Positions 53,877 through 64,000 of a DNA stretch of 64,000 bases are shown here, piece after piece. Below the pieces are notes generated by a model. The model was not told the DNA's origin. It saw nothing but the letters and a program-made list of their open reading frames with translations, and ran no database searches. How positions within the stretch are numbered: the stretch's first letter is position 1; each line of letters begins with the position of its first letter. A program made the translations under genes and the position numbers. The DNA is from Eretmocerus hayati (Eukaryota > Arthropoda > Insecta > Hymenoptera > Aphelinidae): contig CM056743.1 in the NCBI GenBank assembly GCA_029851415.1, positions 10,718,727-10,782,726 on the forward strand. Reading direction: 5' to 3'.

Positions 53877-56049
53877 GGATTTTCGTAACATCACTCCGGA
53901 GATGCTGAATGACCGTCTGCTTCGCTGCGACTGGACAGCTCTTGAAAATGCTGAAATCAGTTTGGAAGACGCAATTCACTGCTTAAATGAGAACTTGAAG
54001 ACTGTTATAGATGAATTAGCGCCGGAAAAAACTATCAACCCGCGAAAAAATGATGCTCCTTGGATTGGTCCTGAGTTGAAGGTACTCATGAATAAGCGAG
54101 ATGCGACGCGCAGGCGCTGGGAGCGGAATCAACGCAACCAGCGAAAGTGTTCTGGGCTTCAAAGTGAGTACTTCCGGCTTAGCGAAGAGGTCGACCTGCG
54201 CATGGAACAAGAGCGTAACTCCTTCCTTCAAAACCATCTCTCAGACGCTCTTGATCAACATAAGAACATTTGGAAGGAAATGCGCAACCTCGGCCTCCTG
54301 CCTAAAAGCAAAGAGGAGGAACTTCATGGTTTCACACCGGATGAGTTGAAAGCTCACTTTGCGGGAGTTTCCGTTTCGCCTCACGAAAATATAGAGGAAG
54401 CAATGGACGATATAAATTCGGCCTCAGAGGAGGGGTTTAAGTTCAAGCCCACAAATTACAGTGATGTAGTCCTTGCTATTAAACATTTCTCTTCACAGGC
54501 CCGTGGGGCGGACGGGATACCCCAAAGCGTGATCGCGAAGGCTCTTCCGGCTATTGGTGATCTTATTGTACATATTTTTAACTCCTCTTTTGCTCATAGT
54601 GCATTTCCTGAGGCTTGGAAGCAGGCACAGCTAATTGCATTAAAAAAGACCACCGCTCCATCAACGGTCTCGGACTTCCGTCCTATAGCGCTGCTTTGCT
54701 TCCTTGCCAAAGTTTTGGAAAAAATCGCACACGACCAAATCACGGAGTTTTTGAAGTCTGAGAAATTATTAGATCGCTTCCAGACTGGTTTCAGACAACA
54801 TCATAGCACCCAGACAGCTTTACTAAAGTTGACCGATGACATCCGAGTAGGTATTGACAAGAAAAAGATCACCTTGCTCCTGCTTTTTGACTTCAGTAAA
54901 GCCTTTGACACAATATCACCATCAAAGCTGTTGAGCAAACTTCGAAATCCAGGCTTTTCGAGATCGGCACTCCTGTGGATAACTTCATACTTACAAGGCC
55001 GCACCCAAAAAGTTACTTCAAAATCTGGTAGTTCTGATTGGCTCAAAACCAATCTGGGTGTTCCACAGGGTTCCGTTCTTGGGCCTTTACTCTTCAGTTT
55101 ATATGTCAATGATTTACCTGGTTTGCTTGACGGGAAGTCAGTACATCATCTTTTTTATGCGGATGACCTTCAAATTTATCTCCAAGTCGAGAAATCTAAG
55201 ATCAGAGAGGGCATTGCTCAGCTGGGAGAAATAGGACGACTTGTTGCTGAGTGGGCCAGAAGTTCCGGCCTGTGTCTCAACGCTGGCAAGAGCAAGGTAA
55301 TCTACTTCAGTTCTGAGAGGAATATCAAAGATCTGAAGAGAATGGACTTGTCAGGGGTTGAGATACAGGAAGGAAAGTTCATCCCGTTCAGTGATACGGT
55401 CGTGAGCCTTGGTGTTACACTTGACAGTGAACTGAGTTGGAAACCGCACATCGACCAAGTAACTAAGAAAGTCAACAGAGCCCTCTATGGATTGCGGTTT
55501 TTTAGGGCATGTATCACCAGACCTCTCCGAGTTCGCCTAGTTGAGTCCCTGGTTCAACCGCATATAGACTATTGCACGGTCGTGTACCTCGACGCCACGG
55601 ACGAACAGCGGCAACGGATACAACGACTAAGCAATTCATGTGTGAGGTACATTTTTGATCTTAGGAGAGACGAGCACATCACCCCGTTTAGGGAGCGTTT
55701 GGGTTGGTTACGTACTGATTCGCGGAGAATGTACTTCGCAGCTCTGTTAATGCACAAGATCATGCATTTAGGAGAGCCTGGCTACCTAGCTGCGATGTTC
55801 ACCAGGTACCAATCTGAACGCCCCGCACGCGGTGATGCAGAAGAGCGGGTACTCAAAGTTCCCAATATGAGACTTGAATATGGAAGAAGATCTTTCCAGG
55901 TTCAATGTGCTCATTTGTGGAACTTTCTCCCTCCGGGCTTTCGGCAGCTGGGGAAAATGTCATTATTTAAAGAGGCTATGAAGGATTTTTTGCTCACACA
56001 GTCTCCCCAGAGGATTGATGTGGAGAAGAAGCATTACTTCAATCTCTAA
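53860..56049 (+). pseudogene. CR1-like LINE ORF2, reverse transcriptase part
   Basis: Continues the endonuclease frame from about TYRDFRNITPEMLNDRLLRC. The open frame from the first in-frame ATG (53,902) is 715 codons. Reverse transcriptase motifs in order: ARGADGIPQSVIAKAL, FRPIALLCFLAKVLEKIAHD, FQTGFRQHHSTQTALLKL, LLLFDFSKAFDTISP, LGVPQGSVLGPLLFSLYVND and the catalytic LFYADDLQIYL, then VSLGVTLDSELSWKPHID. The C-terminus (LVQPHIDYCTVVYLDAT, LWNFLPPGFRQ) is the usual thumb and tail region. There is no RNase H. All catalytic Asp residues are present, so only the upstream frameshift and truncation disable it. Confidence 0.8.
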
Positions 56050-56445
56050 ACTTTGAAAGGCTTGGGCTGACTTGTTGCTTGATTCGTTCATCTAGAATAA
56101 AATTATAAGTATACGTGTGACCCTTCGTCAATTGACTGAACTTTTCTGTAATATGACTGTGAGCCCTGCCATTTCTTTTTATATTTTTATATTCTTATAT
56201 TATTCTATGAAGTTTGTGAATCTCCTGAGTGCTACCTGACTAGTCACAAATTGTGATATACTTAAGATTTGTCCTTGACCAAATGACTTCATTATTTTTA
56301 TTAATGTGCACTATTGATCTGTGATATATATTACCATATGTAACTGATTATTTTTCTTTTTTGTCTTCGGACGAATAAACGGGCATCAATCAATCAATCA
56401 ATCTCTCTCTCAATTATCAATTCTCGAGATGCACACACACGCAGT

Positions 56446-56523
56446 CACATGTCCACGCACGCACGCACGCATGCACGCATGCACACAACACAAACACACA
56501 CAAACAAACACACACACACACAC
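56446..56523. repeat. (CACG)n and (CA)n microsatellites
   Basis: CGCACGCACGCACG then CACACACACACACA just beyond the LINE tail. Confidence 0.7.
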
Positions 56524-56529
56524 GTGATG

Positions 56530-56970
56530 CCCCAACGCTCGTGACAAGTATGGATATAGAGAAAGGAAGTACCTATATATGTATGTTCGATGTAATATAT
56601 ATAGGCCAGTAATACTAGCTCTGAACATGTGGGTTTTCTACATGAATGCGATAACACGGTTCTAAGTTCTTTCGATCCGGGATACCCTAGTGAACACCAC
56701 GACTGCCCCCCGCCCTATGGTACAACCCCTGGGGTGGGCAAAAAATTACAACAAATAAATAGTGGAAAAATTTGTATTCTTTCCAATTATTTTGCATCCC
56801 TAAGAAATGTTATAATGAGGCAAGTGTACCCAACTTGCCCCCATATCCCGATCTCGGGAATGGGCACTCCTTCGCCCCTCGGCAATGTTTTTCACGTTTG
56901 TAATAATAAAACATAAGCAAGTAAGTAGTTTGCGTCGACCTCGAATCATTCCTGCATTCTCCAGAAAATT
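56530..56970. other. Unassigned spacer
   Basis: No gene, RNA or repeat recognised between the microsatellites and locus B. Confidence 0.35.
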
Positions 56971-56984
56971 TAAGGTGTTTTTTC

Positions 56985-58410
56985 TATTTTTCGATACACT
57001 GTGCGTAAAAGTGCACTTTGCACACAGTTTGACAGTGCGCAAAGTTCTTAAAATCGTGCGCGAAGTAAAATCTGTGCGTGAATAGTATATTATGATACAA
57101 GGGCCGAACGATGGTTTTCGCACTTCGAGTGACTTTTTTAGGCCCGAGCCGCAGGCGAGGGTCTAAATAGGCACGAGACAGCGAAAACCATTGCGCCCGA
57201 GTGTCATACTATGGTTTTTGTTATTCTGTGCGCAAAAATGGCCATTTAGACGCAAGTGTGCGTGTGCAAATAGCGAATTTGCACATCATTCCGACACAAC
57301 TGTGTGCAAATATTTCTTCACGCAGTGCGCAAATGAGGCATCAGTGCGCAAATACTCGTTTGCGCACTGCGTGAACGGAGAACAGTGTGCAAATGAGGCA
57401 TTTGCGCACTGGACAAATTTCGTTTGGGCACTGGACTTGAGTTGTTTTCTGATCACTCTATACCATCATCTATCTATATATCATCATCATACATAATTGT
57501 GAAGAATATCCAACTTCGATCTTTCGAGCACCAGCGACAGTTTTGAGCAACGTGGTAACATACTATATGGGCAATAGAGTTTTTTCTGATACATTTCTCA
57601 GAACTTTTTCTCAGTCGGGGGGCTCCGCCCCCCGAACCACCCGGCGGGGGCTCCGCCCCCTGCACCCCCTCCTCCGCCCTCCTGTGACCCCGTTATGCCA
57701 TGTCCCTCTGAATGCTTGAGATGCATTGCTCATTCGTTGTAGGTGATGCTTCGGTCACTCCTCGCTACTGTCAAAATTTTTCAGAAAGTCGTCATGGATC
57801 CCAAGTAGTTCAAATGAAAATGGTTCATAATTTGTTTGAGGAGGAAAGAGGACTCAGAAAGTTCGTACACACCAATGCGAAAAAGGAACAAAGTCCGTCA
57901 ACTCTCGAGATGACGCCCAAGTCTCACAGCATCCCCTAATTTTCTGATGTGTTTTAGGAGGCGGGTTACATTTTTGCTCACAGAAATAACAAAAAATGTC
58001 GTAAGCAACTCGGGCGCCGACATTTGCGCACTCGTCCCCGCAACTCGTGTGCAAACGTTCCATTTGCGCACAGTTTCGTCGTTCACGCAGTGCGCAAATG
58101 AGCCATTTGCACACTGCGTAAGCGATGAAACTGTGCGTAAATGAGGCGTTTGCACACTCGTTGCGGTGACTCGTGCGCAAATATCTGTTGGCGCCCTTGT
58201 TGCTTAATATACTATTTTGATCTTCTGTGAGCAAATGAAGAGCGAAAAACAGTGTGCAAATGACTCATTTGCGCACAGACGATAAAAAAAAACATTATCA
58301 ACCATTACTAAATTTCGATTTTTACGGCAAAAAAGGAGGATCACATCAGATCAGCAAACGATGATACCGGCATTTCTCTAATCCCTCCAATTCGTTTGCG
58401 AATCGGTACC
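56985..58410. repeat. Palindromic GTGCGCAAA locus B
   Basis: The outer left arm (57,032-57,106) and right arm (58,256-58,400) match locus A in direct orientation. The central module (57,215-58,215), including the GC-rich GGGGCTCCGCCCC motif and both arrays, is the reverse complement of A. An extra hairpin cassette (57,093-57,210; ACAAGGGCC...GCGCCC, GATGGTTTTCGC/GCGAAAACCAT) sits in the left arm. The array 58,002-58,205 is a long palindrome bounded by TAAGCAACTCGGGCGCC and GGCGCCCTTGTTGCTTA. Confidence 0.65.
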
Positions 58411-59740
58411 CTAACCTATCTCGAGTTAGGTAAGTGATTGACCCATGTTTTTCTTTGGAATTCAGAGAATTTTGTCGCCTACCACATAGTACTATCATAA
58501 ACAATCCATATACTATAACATTCTCCGGGATGCAAAATAATGGAAAAAATACAAATATTCCCACTATTTAAGTGTGCGCAATAAATTACCACTAACCACA
58601 AGGGGTTTTTCCACTCCATGGGGGGGGAGGTCTAGAAGGGTATCCCGCATCGAAAGAAACTTAGATCCGTTCTATAGCATTCGGCGCAGTTCGGAGTCTA
58701 GAATTACTGGCCTAATGAGAAATCAAGAGTTTTCTACGTCTTTATATAGGTGACACGTGCGAAGTTCAACTATTTGAATGCCAAGAGACGTCTCTAACAC
58801 GCGACGTACCGATGCAAAATGTCATATAAAGCTCTGATAAGAATAGAGCATTGCAGAGGCAGTACTTGGAGAACTATAAAGTTCCTTTTACTCAATATAA
58901 CGCGTTATTGAATGAGGAGAGATAATAGCTTGGTATTATTGTCAAAATACTGTAAACTATGGATAAGTCAGGATCCTTAAATTTTGGCACACTGCACAGT
59001 CGGCTAGCAAACAACTTGATACACAATATTTCGTTTCTGCTAATGATTAATGTATTGTTATGCACTGAAAATTGTGGAGTTTTTCTAGATACCATAAGGG
59101 TTTGCAAAGTGATACTTGAGAAAGGTAAGTTGCCAAATTTGCGGGTATTTTTGGCCATTTGTAAACAACAATGAGCTGGTAAAATTTCGTTGAATGAGTG
59201 ATTTGTCAGATACGATACCGATTGTTCATTCTCATCTCTTAAAGATCCAGGTTAACTCTTCTTGTTCAAAAGTCTGAAGTCACTTTGATGAAGTTTCAAG
59301 TTCGAACCACCATTATTGAGATATCCTAGAATCCAAACCACGGCAATTTTTGCACTTTATCGGTTCATTTGGCAGATTACAGACATCAATGAGATTGATA
59401 TTCGTATGGGTAATTGAGAGACAAACTTCTGAAGAATCTGACTGACAACAATTTTAGCTCTTGAGATGAAATGCTCGATCAAAGGATTTGAATTGCTTGA
59501 GAAAAATATACTCTGATTCAGACGAACTCCTCTAATATTGCTCTTTCTCTTTCAAGTTATCTAGTTCTGAGAACCTCCCGAGAGACTTTCGAAACTTGTT
59601 AGAAATTCAAACAGACGAGTAATAAATGTGAATATTGGAAAGAGCTCACAAGTATGATTAATTGTTCCATAGAACGGAATAATTATGAAGAATGTTGATA
59701 TGTTCCAGTCCCCGTTTACGCTTTCAAAAGTTTTGGGTAG
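58411..59740. other. Unassigned DNA
   Basis: Only short shadow frames (up to 88 codons) and a run of G near 58,621. No supported feature. Confidence 0.35.
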
Positions 59741-59750
59741 TATTTGTTAA

Positions 59751-60132
59751 GGCGATGCGGTCACCGTGCACGCTGAACTTTGTTCACAGAACTCTCAAAA
59801 TCTTTTCCATTATGGGCTAAACGACGAGTTATCCAGGCTTTATTATCATCTACCTTGGCCTGGATAACTCTTCGTTTGGCCCAAATCGGACTAGATTTTG
59901 AGAGTTTTGTGAACGAAAATGTGCCAATTTGTAGGTTAGAAAGTACCCGCGGGCAAGTTATTCTCGTTGATTAGTGATAGTCTTGTGATTGGTGACAAAT
60001 ATCAGTTGTCCACCACAATTCAAATGATACCAAGTATAGTAAACAACTCGTCTCAAACTTCGTTTCGTGAACATTTTTTGATTAATATCCAGATAAGATA
60101 TGATTTCCGGGTTGCACGGTGACCGCATCGCC
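59751..60132. mobile_element. 382-bp MITE flanked by TTAA
   Basis: Terminal inverted repeats GGCGATGCGGTCACCGTGCA and complement, with TTAA on both sides (59,747-59,750 and 60,133-60,136). Inside is a second palindrome (GTTCACAGAACTCTCAAAAT..GTTATCCAGGC and complement, 59,784-59,915). TTAA suggests the piggyBac group. Confidence 0.7.
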
Positions 60133-60139
60133 TTAACAC

Positions 60140-60898
60140 CAAGTTTGTTAAAAGTAATTTAGTTTGATCTATATTCAGTCATGGTGCACACGAATGAGTC
60201 AATTATCTTAATTGCATAAATAAATACAATTTGTCATACTGATAAGAAAATATCTATGGTAGAAATACACTCACACAAGATAATATTCTAAGAACTCGAA
60301 TCAACATGAATACAGCGTCGTCAATCAATCACGGTTCAAGCTGTGAAGTACATTGAATAACAATCCAATACAATATAGTTAGCGTGATACGAAGGAACAA
60401 AAATGAGGAAAGGTTTACATCATCTTCAGGCTCATTGTAAATCTATGTTAAACGTAAGAAATGTATGTTATTATGGTCAATGAAGCACCCGTATATAACA
60501 TATCGAACTATTGTACTCGTGCATTACATATCAAACGATAATACTTTGAGCGCCTTACATAATCGGTTATAATTATTTTTATACTCATAAGGAGCATCTG
60601 AACTATTTCTCAGCATAAGGAATCTCGAAATACGAGTATTCACTGTCCACATTGGCTGGATACCCTCTCGAGCTCAATCCAAGCCTCGAGTCATTGAATC
60701 GCTCACACTCGATTATCTACATCCAAGGGCGCACTAAACCTGGAAGTATAAATTTGCATATTATGTAATTGACTACTCTTCAAAGTTAGTGAACCAACGG
60801 AAATGAAATACTAAGATTTGAATTGTGCAATTGATGAATTGTTTAATTCAGCTGATCTTTCCATTTAACATGTATTATTATGAACATGACCTGCTTTC
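60140..60898. other. Unassigned AT-rich DNA
   Basis: No frame or repeat recognised. Confidence 0.35.
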
Positions 60899-61270
60899 AT
60901 GCGGCGGCCCATTATAATTGCGCGCATTAAAACTGGCCCATCTCGGGGCCAGCCCCGCCAGACGACGGATTTTCGACACCAGCTACAACAGTTCCTGCTG
61001 CTCTGCAGAGCTTCCCGTTGCTGGCGCGACGTCGCGATTCGGTATAGCGCGCGCCGTACCAGTCGTATCGAGCAACGAGGAAAATTGACGGATTACCCGC
61101 CCTCTGACTCGTTGGCGTTGGCTCTGTATGATTTCCCGCATTACAAATGGCTAATGGTCTCGAGAATGGGCTTATCTCGCAGGGCCTGCCCCGCCAGACG
61201 TCGGGTTTTTCCTCCGGTTTCTTGCCACCAGCTAGACGAGTTCCCGCTGCTGAAATATTCTTCTGTCAAC
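60899..61270. repeat. GC-rich diverged tandem duplication
   Basis: ATCTCGGGGCCAGCCCCGCC..GACGACGG..CACCAGCTACAACAGTTCC near 60,940 recurs near 61,170 as ATCTCGCAGGGCCTGCCCCG..GACGTCGG..CACCAGCTAGACGAGTTCC. The frame across it (154 codons from 60,899) shows no domain. Confidence 0.4.
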
Positions 61271-62289
61271 CATTTTGGTCTACTTCAACATATACTGACA
61301 TACTTGATCTTGCTTCAAAGCTTAGTTGGTTCAAAATGTTCAAACAGCGCTGAAGTGAATTAAATTTTTCCTCCTCCCGGCACGAAAGTACGTCCTTTCG
61401 CCCCACGTTTTGGTCATGGGAGCTCGATTTTTGCTGCCGGCACGAGTCAACTCGGTTTCTGATTGGCTGTCGATTTTTGCTGCATCATTTCCTGCGCTGC
61501 TTTGCGGTGCAGAGAGCGGAGACATGCATGCAAAACATAACCTATCGAGGTTACGTTTATCAATGTGTTTATTGGTGTTGATTTATAACGTATGTATGTT
61601 GACGGGACATAGGTTTTTACGAATATCGCTGCTCAAATAGAAAATTCTCAGCAGCTGATTGTAGAGCAGGATTTCCAATGCCCCATGACATAAATCGATA
61701 AGGTACACAAATTGTCAATGACAAGAGCTTAGGCCCATGATGACTTGGAGCGGGCATAACTTCGTATCAAGATCCAAATTGAATCATGTGATAACAGCAT
61801 TCAGCGTTCACTCACAACACAGTTCACTTCATTCTTTTTATTTTTTCGCTTACGTCCGCCCCAACCAGCAAAAGTCGGGCGGACGAGTACACATCATCCC
61901 ATCACAAGTATTATGCAACAAAAGCAGTAAGTAAAAGCTGCGAGGTCGTCTGCTTGAACAGCCCATACCGGCCACTGCCTAGTCAAAATTGTAAACGAAT
62001 GCAGAAGTGAGGTTAAACGCCTATTTTTGTACTGATTAATGAAATTTCGACGTACTTTCGGGCCGAGAGGAGAAAAAATAGTATACAGCACTCGGCACAG
62101 AAGTGGGATGCCCATGACAGCCTGACATCAATGCTTCACCTTCGCCTCGACGTTATCATCACACAGTCATGGAAATCCAACTTCCCTGCCTAGTACAGTA
62201 ATATACTATTGACCCACCAGAGCCGAGCTACCACAATTTTCCCAAAAAAGTGATTTTTCGTTACTCTAACCTAAAAATGCCGCGTTGAA

Positions 62290-62470
62290 GTAGGGTTTTA
62301 GGGTTCTCGTAATGAAAAAATATATCCGCACCTCGCTTGCAACTCCATTTTGGGCACTGGAGGACATGTCTGTCTCGCTTCGCTCGACAGACAAGCTGTC
62401 CTAGTGCCCAAAATGGGCTACCGCGCTCAGTACGGAAATATACTTTTTCACGAGTCTGCAAAAGGGTGTA
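62290..62470. repeat. Strong hairpin / MITE-like palindrome
   Basis: CCATTTTGGGCACTGGAGG and CCTAGTGCCCAAAATGG form the main stem, with GGACATG-TCTGTC and GACAGACAAGC-TGTCC above it and CGCTTCGCTC at the tip. Weaker pairing (ATATATCCG and CGGAAATATA) extends outward. Confidence 0.5.
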
Positions 62471-62879
62471 CCCAAGATGCTCCCATTTAGCCATTTTCTC
62501 CCCAATTCTAATCTATTCCAATATTCCCCAACGTGCTTTAGCTGATTCTGAAGTTTGTTTCAAGACCTTCAAAATGAGCTTAAGTAATTTTGATTTCAAC
62601 ACGTTAACTGCGAGAGCAGTTTTTCGCAATTTTGGGTTGGTCATGATGTCGACTATCGCTTTTCGATCGATGCGATGCAACCATATGAGAGTGAAGTATT
62701 TTCTGACTCATTATCTATGCTCTAAGCAAACTGAACCGCCAAAAGAAATTGCTATCAGAAATATTTTTCGAGCAAAAGTGAATCAGTAGGAATTGGATCG
62801 TGAAATAGCATGTGCCCCACCGGTGGGGCCCATCGCAGTGAAATGTAGAAGTGAGAACCAGCGCAGTAAGTTATGACTC

Positions 62880-64000
62880 TTCTGCATCCCAAATAGATTG
62901 ATCGCTTGTCTCTGGCGGTGGTTCGTCCGCGCTGAAGACGAGGCCGCCATTATCCCATCATAAAATTCTTTTGGCTATCTTTCAAGTGATGGAAGTAATC
63001 AAAATTTGGTAATTTTCTATTCACAATCTGATTACTGAGGCTGAGACAATCAATTAAAAACTTCAATGGAGGAAATTAGATGACTTTTAGTATCACGAGT
63101 CATATGCAGAATCGTTATTCGGATTGATAGATTGATATTAAAAGTCATCCGATTTCTCCTATCCCAGTTTCCAAAATATCGTATTAATACCAGTAATCAA
63201 ATTGTGAGATTCAAAATATGAATTTTTGATGATTTCAATTACTCGAAAAATAACAGGCAGAACTGGTGCAATAATCTATCACATAACTGATGTGCGTCCC
63301 AAAAAGCTCAATCGTTTGTCTCAATATATGGCAGCGGCCCGTCCGCGCTACAGATGGCCCCCATTATCCTATCATAAAATTTTTCTAGCTATTTTTCAGG
63401 TAACTGAATTAATCAAAAATTGATAGTTTTGACTTGACAATTTGATGACTGGTATCAGGACTACCTTCTAGGAACTTGAACGGAAGAAATCGTACCACTT
63501 TCAGTATCAATTAATCAATTAAAATGATGATGCTGCTTATGACTTGTGATCGAGCTTGTGATACTTAAAGTGGTTTGATTTCTCCCATTCAAATTTCTAA
63601 AAGATCGTCTCGATACCAGTAATCAGACTGTCAAGTCAAATTATCAGTTTTCGATTAATTCAATTACCTGAATAATAGCCAGAAGAATTTTATGTATATG
63701 GTAGAATAATGGGGGTCCGCGCGGACGGGCGACTGCCACTTCAATCAAGCTATTCGGGATGCGGTACAATCATAAATTATTGTGCCATCTCTCTCTTTGA
63801 GGTTTTACACGAAAAAGGGACAAATGTATCGAATAATGACACCTCTACTATTGAGACGGAAAAACTTTAAAATGAGAACTGGCGCGATAATTCATGGTTG
63901 TATAGTGCATCTCAAATAGCTCAATCGCTTGTCTCTATTTATGGCAGCGGCCCGTGGGCGCTAGACGAGCCCCCATTATCCTATCATAGAATTTTTCGGG
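62880..64000. repeat. Alternating hairpin array, second locus (runs off the window)
   Basis: Same family as 40,165-41,080. AT-rich hairpins at about 63,000-63,240 and 63,410-63,665 alternate with GC-ended ones at about 62,925-62,970, 63,330-63,370 and 63,705-63,990. The last is orientation-flipped, with GGGGGTCCGCGCGGACGGGC at its left end. Confidence 0.6.

Larger units (their letters stand above)
53093..56403 (+). mobile_element. CR1-superfamily LINE, 5'-truncated
   Basis: Plus-strand non-LTR element whose ORF2 is split by one frameshift. It has a 3' UTR of about 330 bp with AATAAA (56,374) and a short (ATCA)n tail (56,385-56,403), not poly-A. Tetranucleotide tails are typical of the CR1/L2-like group. 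ORF1 is absent. The 5' border is uncertain, between the (CT)n tract and about 53,160. Confidence 0.75.

Overview
The window looks like transposon-dense intergenic DNA from an animal, most likely an arthropod. The reasons are a LINE of the R1 type (a clade centred on arthropods), a CR1/jockey-type LINE, a Harbinger transposase gene with a spliceosomal intron, a Helitron, and many foldback and MITE-like palindromes. I recognise no complete host gene. Two short ORFs with good splice signals (31,960-32,257 minus; 39,888-40,131 plus) may be exons of host genes.

Layout. 1-8.4 kb: mostly unassigned DNA with a few palindromic MITE-like elements. 8.445-9.011 kb: a 567-bp LTR retrotransposon in miniature (TRIM) whose 183-bp LTRs each contain a tRNA-like sequence. 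About 9.4-18.0 kb: a decayed Helitron on the plus strand. It has an N-terminal Helitron domain, two tandem cysteine-protease-like domains (C76-like), a HUH/Y2 Rep nuclease and an intact Pif1-type helicase ORF, and it is interrupted by a 758-bp foldback. 18.06-19.41 kb: an element with 250-bp inverted arms. 19.46-20.79 kb: a tRNA-bearing repeat with an inverted partner at 37.14-38.23 kb. 21.0-24.4 kb: diverged tandem repeats, then palindromic cassettes built from the 9-mer GTGCG[C/T]AAA. A sister locus at 57.0-58.4 kb has the same outer arms but the central module flipped. 24.5-28.7 kb: a tRNA-like relic, degenerate short repeats and a foldback.

28.65-34.49 kb: a satellite-like region of about 100-bp hairpin units set in CATT-rich DNA, with one unit split by a TTAA-flanked MITE, plus two copies of a larger composite repeat. 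35.08-36.04 kb: another foldback. 40.17-41.08 kb and 62.9-64.0 kb: alternating AT-rich and GC-ended hairpins. 41.42-48.55 kb: a two-exon Harbinger transposase gene interrupted by a 3.4-kb CACTG-ended element flanked by TA. Removing the element and one TA restores the reading frame. 48.76-53.09 kb: a 5'-truncated R1-clade LINE (minus strand) lying between two (CT)n microsatellites. 53.1-56.4 kb: a nearly complete CR1-superfamily LINE (plus strand) with one frameshift and an (ATCA)n tail. 58.4-64 kb: non-coding DNA with a TTAA-flanked MITE and strong hairpins.

No rRNA operon, CRISPR array or bacterial-type operon is visible. The genes present belong to separate mobile elements nested in one another and do not form a pathway. 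All family calls come from reading motifs. No database search was run, and percent identities were judged by eye.
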